Shown here: one piece after another, positions 1 to 9,061 of the stretch
Numbering within the stretch: the stretch's first letter is position 1
How the letters are laid out: each line of letters opens with the position of its first letter
From: Corydoras sp. C115
Taxonomy: Eukaryota > Chordata > Actinopteri > Siluriformes > Callichthyidae
NCBI GenBank assembly: GCA_019802505.1
Contig: JAFMOC010000032.1
Coordinates: forward strand, 2,215,958 to 2,279,957
Length of the DNA stretch: 64,000 bases
Reading direction: 5' to 3'
Made by a program: the position numbers and the translations under genes
Notes under the pieces: generated by a model
The model's input: only the letters and a program-made list of their open reading frames with translations
Databases searched by the model: none
Told to the model about the DNA's origin: nothing

Positions 1-233
1 CGTGTCTGCGTGGGTTTCCTCACACAGTCCAAAAAAAACATGGATTAAGTCAATTGAGTTCTCCAAATTGCCCCATATAGTGTGTGTCTGTGTGAGTGAG
101 TGTGTGCCCAATGACAGATTGGCGCCCTGTCCTGAACCGTTCTCCCCTGGATGGGCATGGAGAACCCCCCCCCCCCCCCCGCGACCCTAATAGAGGATAA
201 AGCGGAAGATAATGGGGGGGGGGGGGGGGGGGG
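1..233 (+). repeat. Family A SINE, cut by window start
   Basis: Starts inside the core (GTGTCTGCGTGGGTTTCC) and ends in a 20-base G run in place of the usual GAATG tail. Confidence 0.85.
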
Positions 234-270
234 GTTACGTTTAACCATTACTGTACAATATGTAATTCAT

Positions 271-598
271 CCGGGTGGCTGAGTGGTTTAGCATGTTCTC
301 CTCTCAGCACTAGGGATTCCCGTCTGGGTGGAGTTTCCATGTTCTCCCCGTGTCCGCGTGGGTTTCCTCCGGGTTCTCCGGTTTCCTCCCACAGTCCAAA
401 AACATGGATCAAGTCAATTGAGTTCTCCAAATTGCCCCATATAGAGTGTGTCTGTGTGAGTGAGTGTGTGCCCAGCGATAGATTGGCGCCCTGTCCTGGG
501 TGTATCTGCCCAGCGTCCGAAACGTTCTCTCCTGGATGGGCATGGGGAACCCCACCACGACCCTAATAGAGGATGAAGCGGGAGATAATGGGGGGGGT
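271..598 (+). repeat. Family A SINE
   Basis: Near full length. The ~31-bp sequence left of it (240-270) is repeated right after it (602-632). Confidence 0.88.
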
Positions 599-636
599 AC
601 TTTTAACCATTACTGTACAATATGTAATTCATATGT

Positions 637-964
637 AATTCATCTGGCTGCAGCAGTTACAAACCACTTCAGGTTATTTTGTTTCAGTGATTAGGTATTA
701 AAATTGAATTGTCTTTATTTTACAATATAAATGTTTTCTTTTTTTAATACTGGTTTTTATTCTACTCTGCACGTCTCTTCAGAGTTCTGTTAATGTTGTG
801 ACGGGCATCGGTTCAGTTGCTGCAGATCTGTCCTGCTTCGTAGCTCTATAATGAGAGCAGATTCAGTTTGCCTTATTTGTCATGCCTTTGTTTCTCTGTC
901 ACTTACAGGATGTTCCATCATTAAATTATTCATGTGTAAAAGCATCGCTGTCCTCAAACTGCAA
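637..964. other. Unique stretch, no gene seen
   Basis: AT-rich with TTTCTCTGTCACTTACAG at 891-908, an acceptor-like site with only a short open stretch after it. Confidence 0.5.
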
Positions 965-1268
965 TTAGTCCGCTGGGGGGGGGGGGGTTCCCCATGCCCA
1001 TCCAGGAGAGAACGTTTCGGGCGCTGGGCAGATACACCCAGGACAGGGTGCCAATCCATCGCTGGGCACACACTCACTCACACAGACACACTCTATATGG
1101 GGCAATTTGGAGAACTCAATTGACTTGATCCATGTTTTTGGACTGTGGGAGGAAACCGGAGAACCCGGAGGAAACCCACGTGGACACTGGGAGAACACGG
1201 AAACTCCACCCAGATGGGGATTCGAACCGGGAATCCCTAGTGCTGAGAGGAGAACATGCCAACCACTA
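965..1268 (-). repeat. Family A SINE, tail missing
   Basis: Begins at the G-run slot (GGGGGGGTTCCCCATGCCC) and runs to the head side, ending CCAACCACTAAG. Confidence 0.85.
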
Positions 1269-1308
1269 AGTTGGATCTTGCTACTTGCTAACCACTAAGC
1301 CACCCATT

Positions 1309-1645
1309 TATTCATTCATTCATTCATTATCTCCCACTTTATCCTCTATTAGGGTCACGGTGGGGTTCCCCATGCCCATGCAGGGGAGAACGTTTAGGGC
1401 GCTGGGCAAATACACCCAGGACAGGGCGCCAATCCATCGCTGGGCACACACTCACTCACACAGACACACTCTATATGGGGCAATTTGGAGAACTCAATTG
1501 ATTTGATCCATGTTTTTGGACTGTGGGAGGAAACCGTGAATCCGGAGGAAACCCACGTGGACACTGGGAGAACACGGAAACTCCACCCAGATGGGGATTC
1601 GAACCCGGGAATCCCTAGTGCTGAGAGGAGAACATGCCAACCCAG
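1309..1645 (-). repeat. Family A SINE
   Basis: Starts with the ATTCATTCATTCATTATCTC tail and loses the last ~25 bp of the head. Confidence 0.87.
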
Positions 1646-1975
1646 GACACCAATCTATCACTGGACACACACTATATGGGGCAATTTGGAGAACTCAATA
1701 GACTTGATCCATGTTTTTTGACTGTGGGAGGAAACCGGAGAACCCGGAGGAAACCCATGTGGACATGGAGAGAACACGAAAACTTCACCCAGTATATGGG
1801 AGATTGCAATTCACCTTGAATCCATGTTTTTGGACTGTGGGAGAACATGGAAACTCCACCCAGTATATGGGAGATTGCAATTCACCTTGAATCCATGGAA
1901 ACTGCACCCCGATTGGGATTTGAAGCCCAGCTCTGAGAGACAGATGTGCTAAGTGCTGCACCACCATGCTGCCTG
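1646..1975 (-). repeat. Two partial family A-like SINEs
   Basis: A core fragment (1646-1798) is followed by an older, diverged copy (1815-1975) in which GTATATGGGAGATTGCAATTC and CACCTTGAATCCATG each occur twice. Confidence 0.65.
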
Positions 1976-2156
1976 AAAGAAAACGATTTCAGGAGAGTAA
2001 CAAAGTCCCGGGCGGTTCCAGGTCTGTGGCGGTGACCACAGTAACAAAGCAGATTCTAAAGCAGAGCAGTGACCGCCGCTCGGTCATGACCCTCATACAG
2101 AGACGATTTGACTGCCATTTGCATTCCTCTATTGAACGATGGTATGAAAACAGAAG

Positions 2157-2310
2157 CACAGTACCAGTCAAAGCACGCCCCCCTTTCTGCTCCACGTATC
2201 GTCCATGTTCTCAGTTCCACTTCAAGATGGACTTTGTAGTTCTTCGGTTCCACTCTGTCGTCCATCTGTTTGTGTTCTAGAGTTCATACTGCACTGATGG
2301 TCAGAAGCCC
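2157..2310. repeat. Family C DNA-element fragment
   Basis: Begins ACAGTACCAGTCAAAG, continues through GGACTTTGTAGTTCTTCGG and CCATCTGTTTGTGTTCT. The same blocks recur in the other family C copies, whose far end is GTCCAAACTTTTGAC. Confidence 0.6.
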
Positions 2311-2535
2311 TGTGTGATGCTTTAAGCATGGTTTGTGGTAAATGGTAAAAATGTCAGATTTATTGTCAAGTCGTCACGAGTGCCGGGTCATTCACGAAAA
2401 ACACAGCAGGACGTTATTTAATACAAAAGTAAACCTGGTAACACTGCTAACTGACCGATGACCTCCTGAAGTTCTACCATTGTTGTAATTTCCAGGACAT
2501 CGTGGATTCATTTCATAGCTGCACATGTTTTAAAG

Positions 2536-3071
2536 AATACAGTACCAGCCAAGTGTGAGAACACACCTCCTGTTATTGGTCGGTCGGTGCGTTATTCCCA
2601 TCCCAGGAGGGTCACATAATACCTGACCAACAGAGAACCAACAGGGGACTAACAAACACAAAGAACACCGATGTTCTACAGTCTGTAATTATTAAACTAC
2701 CATTCATTCATTCATTCATTATCTCCCGCTTTATCCTCTATTAGAGTCGCGGTGGGGTTCCCCATGCCCATCCAGGGGAGAACGTTTCGGGCGCTGGGTA
2801 GATACACCCAGGACAGGGCGCCAATCCATCGCTGGGCACACACACACTCTATATGGGGCAATTTGGAGAACTCAATTGACTTGATCCTTGTTTTTGGACT
2901 GTGGGAGGAAACCGGAGAACCCGGAGGAGAACATGGAGACTCCACCCAGATGGGGATTCGAACCGGGAATCCCTAGCACTGAGAGGAGAACATGCTAACC
3001 ACTAAGACACCGTGCCGCCATAAAACTACCAAGTCCAGCTATATGGTAAGTGGAGGATATGGACAATTTGA
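2536..3071. repeat. Family C element interrupted by a SINE
   Basis: The left part runs from ATACAGTACCAGCCAAG to AATTATTAAACTACCA (2536-2702). The right part (3019-3071) resumes with AAAACTACCAAGTCCAGC after the SINE at 2703-3018. Confidence 0.65.
2703..3018 (-). repeat. Family A SINE inside a family C element
   Basis: Complete from tail to CCGTGCCGCC. AAACTACCA on both sides is the target duplication. Confidence 0.88.
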
Positions 3072-3131
3072 ATAATTTTCAGTGGTACCCTGCAATGCAT
3101 CAGAAAATAACCCAATACTGACCTCCAGTAG

Positions 3132-3471
3132 GCGGCACGGTGGCTTAGTGGTTGGCATGTTCTCCTCTCAGCACTAGAGATTCACGGTTCGAATCCCAAT
3201 CTGGGTGGAGTTTCCATGTTCTCCTCCGGGTTCTCCGGTTTCCTCCCACAGTCCAAAAACATGGATCAAGTCAATTGAATTCTCCAAATTGCCCCATATA
3301 GAGTGTATCTGTGTCATGTTTTTTTTGGATTGTGGGAGGAAACCGGAGAACCCGGAGGAAACCCACGTGGACACGGGGAGAACATGGAGACTCCACCCAG
3401 ATGGGGATTCGAACCGGGAATCCTTAGCGCTGAGAGGAGAACGTGCTAAACCACTAAGCCACCGTGCCGCC
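3132..3471. repeat. Inverted chimera of two family A SINEs
   Basis: A + head (3132-3320) switches into a - copy (3318-3471). The outer ~165 bp of each side are reverse complements, both ending in GGCGGCACGGTGGCTTAG. Confidence 0.88.
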
Positions 3472-3563
3472 ATAAAACTACCATGTCCAGCTATATGGTA
3501 AGTGGAGGATATGGACAATTTAACAAAAAGAGGTGTGTCCAAACTTTTGACTGATACTGTATT
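3472..3563. repeat. Family C right end (duplicated segment)
   Basis: Repeats 3019-3071 almost exactly and then continues to the true end, AGGTGTGTCCAAACTTTTGAC then TGATACTGTAT. It belongs to a local duplication together with the adjoining SINE end. Confidence 0.65.
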
Positions 3564-3599
3564 GAGGATTAATCAGAGCTCACCAGCGTTTAAAAACAG

Positions 3600-3795
3600 G
3601 CTGTGGTCCTCACGAACCGATGAGACGTTTTGACCAATGGCGGTCTGATTTGCCAATCGGGTGTCTTTGTAGTGAGCGCATTCAGGAGAGCTGTCTGAAG
3701 GTGGAGGTGACGTTTAGATCGTGCTCTCGTAGGTCATGCGAGTGTCCGGCGCCGACTGTTCACTCGGACTTACACCTGAAATGATGAAACAAAAG
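3600..3795 (+). promoter_or_regulatory. Orphan promoter-like patch with a consensus splice donor
   Basis: A repeat-free stretch with two CCAAT boxes in + orientation (3634-3638, 3653-3657). About 140 bp later comes CACCTGAAATGATGAAACAAAAG followed at once by the perfect donor GTAAGT (exon end 3795). It looks like a CCAAT promoter and first exon reading away from slc9b2. I find no matching downstream exon, so the gene is unknown. Confidence 0.35.
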
Positions 3796-3879
3796 GTAAG
3801 TGACCGCCGAAATCTGCTTTAGTGAAGTGTTCCTAATAAAGGTTCCTCTGAAGGTTTCTACTGTATTGCTGGAGTTTCA

Positions 3880-4705
3880 TTGAAACACCTCAGGGACACT
3901 GCTGGGATAGGACTAATTCATTCATTCATTATCTCCCGCTTTATCCTCTATTAGGGTCGCGGGGGGGGGGGGGGGGGCGGGGGTTCCCCATGTCCATCCA
4001 GGGGAGAACGTTTCGGGCGCTGGGCAGATAGACCCAGGACAGGACGCCAATCCATCACTGGACACACACTCACACACATAGACTCTATATGGGGCAATTT
4101 AGAGAACTCAATTGACTTGATCCATGTTTTTGGACTGTGGAAGGAACCCGGAGGAAACCCACGCGGACACAGGGAGAACATGGAAACTCCACCCAGATGG
4201 GAATTCGAACCGGGAATCCCTAGCGCTGAGAGGAGAACATGCCAACCACTAAGTGGGATCAAGTCAACTGAGTTCTCCAAATTGCCCCATATAGTGTGTG
4301 TCTGTGTGAGTGAGTGTGTGCCCAGTGATAGATTGGCGTCCTGTCCTGGGTGTGTCTGCCCAGCAGCTGAAACGTTCTCCCCTAGATGAACCCGGAGAAC
4401 CCGGAAGAAACCCACGTGGACACGGGGAGAACATAGAAACTCCACCCAGATGGGGATTCGAGCCGGGAATCCCTAGTGCTGAGAGGCGAATGTGGCAACC
4501 AGTAAGCCACCGTGCCGCCCTTGGGTAGGACTAATTGGGTAGCACCCACCAAATAACCCCTGCTCTGTGGTGGTACTATTTGGGTTCTGAGCATTAGAAC
4601 AGAGTACACAGTATGTACTGTAGAACACAAACAGATGGACTACAGAATGGAATTGTAGAACTACAAACTCCATCTTTACAGGACGTGGAACTGAGAACTT
4701 GGACA
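3880..4705. repeat. Family C element carrying a composite SINE insertion
   Basis: Left part 3880-3916 (CACCTCAGGGACACTGCTGG); right part 4524-4705 (ACCCACCAAATAACCCCTGC and the 'GTAGAACACAAACAGATGG' block). GATAGGACTAATT and GGTAGGACTAATT flank the SINE block as an imperfect target duplication. Confidence 0.65.
3917..4519. repeat. Composite of three family A pieces
   Basis: - copy 3917-4253, + core 4257-4385, - head end 4386-4519. Confidence 0.85.
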
Positions 4706-4867
4706 ATAAGTGGAGCACCAAAGGGGGCGTGGCCAAGAGTTTTACTGGAACTGGAACCATGACTAGAACTAGAACCCTACGTGATATGAGGAGTGTGTGA
4801 GTAATGTTATTTAAACACCTGTACACACGCAATACACTATATTAATTAAAAAAGTATTAATTTTCAG

Positions 4868-5198
4868 TGAGGGCGGCACGTTCTCTCAGCACTAGGGGTT
4901 CCCGGTTCGAATCCCCATCTGGGTGGAGTTTCCATGTTCTCCCCGTGTCCGCGTGGGTTTCCTCCGGGTTCTCCGGGTTCCTCCCACAGTCCAAAAACAT
5001 GGATCAATCAATTGGGTTCTCCAAATTGCCCCATATAGAGTGTGTCTGTGTGAGTGAGTGTGTGCCCAGCGATAGATTGGCGCCCTGTCCTGGGTGTATC
5101 TGCCCAGCGCCCGAAACGTTCTCCCCTGGATTGGCATGGAGAACCCCACCGCGACCCTAATAGAGGATAAAGCGGATGATAATGAATGAATGAATGAC
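4868..5198 (+). repeat. Family A SINE
   Basis: The A box is partly deleted (GGGCGGCACGTTCTCTCAGC); the rest is intact to the GAATGAATGAATGA tail. Confidence 0.88.
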
Positions 5199-5199
5199 C

Positions 5200-5469
5200 T
5201 CCGGTATAAAATGTCCTTTGCCCTCGTTTCCCTTCAGCAGATACACACCTTTAATTTAAATTCCGGACGTTTTGAATAAAAGCTACGTTCTAAAAAGAGC
5301 TCTCATTGTTCCAGACAGAAAGCTCAACATAAACTCTTTCCTGCTGTCATGCAAAGTGAGCGAACAGAGGTTCAATATTAAAGTTTGCATACACGCTGCG
5401 AGGAACCCGGCCTGACCAAAAGAGCTGACCTCAGGTTCCACACGCTGTTCTTTAATCACAAAACGTTCT
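5200..5469. other. Unique stretch downstream of slc9b2
   Basis: No gene seen. Minus-strand ATTAAA near 5451 and near 5255 are weak polyadenylation candidates. Confidence 0.4.
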
Positions 5470-5908
5470 CCATCCATCCATTCATTATCTTCTGCTTTAT
5501 CCTATATCAGGGTTCCCCATGCCCATCCAGGGGAGAACGTTTTAGGCGCTGGGCAGATACACCCAGGACAGGGCGCCAATCTATCGCTGGGCCCACACTC
5601 ACACAGACACACTCTATATGGGGCAATTTGGAGAACTCAATTGACTTGATCCAACTTAGTGGTTGGCATGTTCTCCTCTCAGCGCTAGGGATTCCATGTT
5701 CTCCCTGTGTCCGCGTGGGTTTCCTCCGGGTTCCTCCCACAGTCAAAACACATGGATCAAGTCAATTCTCCAAATTGCCCCATATAGAGTGTGTCTGTGT
5801 GAGTGTGTGCCCAGCGATAGATTGGCGCCCGAAACGTTCTCCCCTGGATGGGCATGGGGAACCCCCCCCCCGCGACAATAAAGTGGAAGATAATGAATGA
5901 ATGGATGG
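5470..5908. repeat. Inverted chimera, family A
   Basis: - tail half (5470-5654) joins a nearly complete + copy (5655-5908) at CTTGATCCAACTTAGTGG, making a palindrome of the tail halves. Confidence 0.87.
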
Positions 5909-5955
5909 AGAACTTTTTGTTCCCCCCCCCGTGTCTTCCTTTGTCCACAAAAGAT

Positions 5956-6086
5956 CCATCCATCATCGTCCGCTTTATCCTATATTAGAGTTGCGGAGGG
6001 GGGGTTCCCCATGCCCATCCAGGGGAGAACGTTCTCTAGCGCTGAGAGGAGAACATGCCAACCACTAAGCCACCATGCCGTCCTCA
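5956..6086 (-). repeat. Family A SINE with large internal deletion
   Basis: The tail side jumps at GAGAACGTTCTCTAGCGCTG straight to the head. Confidence 0.82.
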
Positions 6087-6168
6087 AAAAGTTCTCCTTA
6101 GGCTTAAATATAAGATAATTTACGCAATGGGGGCGATGACTGTGAATTGTGGTTAGGGCATTATAGGT

Positions 6169-6384
6169 TCATGGTAAAAGTTCATGTGTTGGCGTCTCAC
6201 CCCACTCGGGGTTCTCCGGTCTCCGTAGTAGGCGGGGCCCACACAGGCCGATGAGCAGGGCTCCGACCGGCGCCGTGATTAGGATGGAGAGAACGGCGAC
6301 GCTGAGCACATCCATCCCGTACTGCTGCAGCGCCTCCTCCTGCTTCACACGCGCCATATCCAGCGCCGTGGAACCGATGGCAGC
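6169..6384 (-). CDS. slc9b2: slc9b2 coding exon 11 (last, stop TGA)
   Basis: Residues 454-524 and the TGA at 6171-6169. The acceptor is TGCGCAG|GCTGCC. It encodes AAIGSTALDMARV, then YGMDVLSVAVLSILITAP and LIGLCGPRLL, followed by a short polar tail. No clear AATAAA lies close downstream; an ATTAAA on the minus strand near 5451-5456 is a weak candidate, which would put inverted SINEs in the 3'UTR. Confidence 0.96.
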   Translation of the reverse strand, partial: AAIGSTALDMARVKQEEALQQYGMDVLSVAVLSILITAPVGALLIGLCGPRLLRRPENPEWGETPTHELLP

Positions 6385-8854
6385 CTGCGCAGGGTTCACG
6401 TTCAGAATGTTGGAATACATTACCTGCATTAATACGTTAATTAATAATACTGCATTAATCATTTGTGATACTTCACCTGAACCGTAGCTTTAGGCATCCA
6501 GGCCAAAGCGATGAAGATCTTCTCTTGAAAATTAAAGCCAGCACAGAGCACCATCAGGAACGTGAAGAGGATGCGGACCGTCAGGGCGATGCTGAGGGCA
6601 GCCAGCCCCAAACCTGGAGACGCACCGAGAAGAGAAGATTTTAACTCGTCTATTTATATTGATAGAGTCATTATTTTATGTATGTATACGTTCTACTATT
6701 CATCCATCCATTCATTATCTTCCGCTTTATCCTCTATTAGGGTCGCGGGGGGGTTCCCCATGCCCATCCAGGGGAGAACGTCTCAGGCGCTGGGCAGACA
6801 CACCCAGGACAGGGCGCCAATCTATCACTGGGCACACACTCACTCACACAGACACACTCTATATGGGGCAATTTGGAGAACTCAATCGACTTGATCCATG
6901 TTTTTGGACTGTGGGAGGAAACCGGAGAACCCGGAGGAAACCCACACGGACACGGGGAGGACATGGAAACTCCACCCAGATGGAGATTCGAACCGGGAAT
7001 CCCTAGAGCTGAGAGGAGAACGTGCCAACCACTAAGCCACCCATACGTTCTACTATATATTTATAATTATTAATAGCTGATAAGCGGCACGGTGGCTTAG
7101 TGGTTGGCATGTTCTCCTCTCAGCGCTAGGGATTCCCGGTTCGAATCCCCATCTGGGTGGAGTTTCCATGTTCGCCCCGTGTCCGCATGGGTTTCCTCCG
7201 GGTTCCTCCCACAGTCCAAAAAAGCCATGGATCAAGTCAATTGAATTCTCCAAATTGCCCCATATAGAGTGTGTGTGTGTGAGAGTGAGTGTGTGCCCAG
7301 CGATGGATTGGCGCCCTGTCCTGGGTCTATCTGCCCAGCGCCTGAAACGTTCTCCCCTGGATGGGCATGGGGAACCCCCCCGCGACCCTAATAGAGGATA
7401 AAGCGGAAGATAATGAATGAATGAATGAATGAATAGCTGATAAACTGAATGATTTTTCTGATAACAGCCGGTATCTATCCCTTTAGTTAATGAAATGTAT
7501 TTTAGGTATCATTGGGGTTACTACTTTTTTCTCCACACTGCAGGGAACAAAGCATGTAGAAAATAAAGGAACTAGAACAGCCTTATTAACCGTTTTAACT
7601 TACCCACTCGACTCGGCTCCAATGAACTGATGTTGATCTCAGCTCCGATCAGACCGAACAGGAGAGGCTGGAAGACGTCCCACACTTTATCAACCATCTC
7701 CTCCACTGGAGCCTGAACACAGGAGGTCAGTGTGAGTGACGTTAACAATATAAACCCCGCAAAAGGACGGGATGGGATAGGAACGAAAGCAAACTAAAGC
7801 AAAACATGAGGTTAAAGAGGAATGAGAAAGGACAGTGAAAATGAAAGAGAGAGGTGGTGAAAAAAAGGAGAAAGGAAAATCAAGAAGAAGAAATAGAACA
7901 AAAATGTAAAAATAAAGAAAAATGAGGGGAAAATAAGAGACAAAAAGACAGGAAAAGAAAAAAGAAGAAGAAAGGGAAATTTAAAAAAAAAGAAATAGAG
8001 AAAAAAATAAAGAATAAAATGAGAAGAAAATAAATGTAAAAATAGAATTACAGAAAAAAATATAAGAAAATAAACAGAAATAATTAGAATGAAAGAAGTT
8101 AGACATGAAAATAATGAAAAAAAAAAGATAAAAAAAAAATACAAAAAAAACCAAAAAGAAATGAAAAGGGCAATAAAAGGAGAAAAAAAATTAAGGAAAA
8201 GAAATGGAGAGAAAATAGACACAAAAAGAAAAAGTAAAATAAAAAATAAAATAAAGTGAAAACAAATGAAGGAGAAGGTAATTTCAGACGTGCTCTGATG
8301 TCGTGGCTCTCAAGACACCAAACTAATATTAATATTCATTCCTTCATTATCTTCCGCTTTATCCTCTATTAGGGTCGCGGTGGGGTTCCCCATGCCCATC
8401 CAGGAGGGAACGTCTCGGGCTCGTCTGGGAATTCGAACCGGATTGCTAAACCACTAAGCCACCGTGCCGCCTAATATTAATATAACAAATTATATTATCA
8501 TTTATTAATAATTATATAATATAATTAATACAAAGAGAGTCCTGTATACCACCCAGTGATAGTGTGCAAAATAAATAGAAGTGTTCAGAAATACTGCCGT
8601 TTTGGGGAGTGCGTGAACTTTGACCTTCATTTTTGCCCAGCCGTTTCCAGCGAGAAAGGCGAGGACGAGCGTACAAAGTCCCCCGGATCCTGGAAACCCT
8701 GCTACGTTACTGCCGAAGACGGAGAAGACACAGAGGCCGAGCAGCAGGTAGACACGCTTCAGCTCCACAGCTTTCTACCACACACAGAGAGATGATCCAT
8801 TCAACTGTGATACTGTGATGACATCGATATGTGATGATCTCTCTGTTGATGAGC

Positions 8855-8899
<45 letters not shown>

Positions 8900-9026
8900 T
8901 GTGCGCTTACTTGATCTTTGCTGGGAAAATATCGAAGGAAGAATCCTAAAACCACGCCAGCAGCCATGCCACCCAAAACCTCCAAAAGCCCCCTTAGAAT
9001 ATTAAACCAGGTGGAGCCTATAGGGG

Positions 9027-9061
<35 letters not shown>

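Noticed and set aside
339..566. A 75-aa ORF (MFSPCPRGFPPGSPVSSHSP...) recurring dozens of times, and its antisense partner (MENSIDLIHVFGLWEETGEP...)
   Set aside because: These are sense and antisense translations of the family A SINE. They recur with the repeat, often with stops and frameshifts, and match no protein family.
851..1123. Terminal exon after the acceptor-like TCACTTACAG at 908 on the + strand
   Set aside because: The open stretch is short, has no recognisable peptide and runs into a SINE.
1966..2280. 104-codon ORF on the + strand
   Set aside because: Its 3' part lies in a family C element, overlapping ORFs of equal size occur on the other strand, and no motif is seen.
3781..3795. 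First exon of cisd2, expected near slc9b genes by synteny
   Set aside because: The five codons MMKQK do not match the conserved CISD2 start, and no later CISD2 exon is present.
7812..8222. 136-codon Phe/Leu/Ser-rich minus ORF
   Set aside because: It is a reading of the A/G-rich low-complexity tract in an intron.
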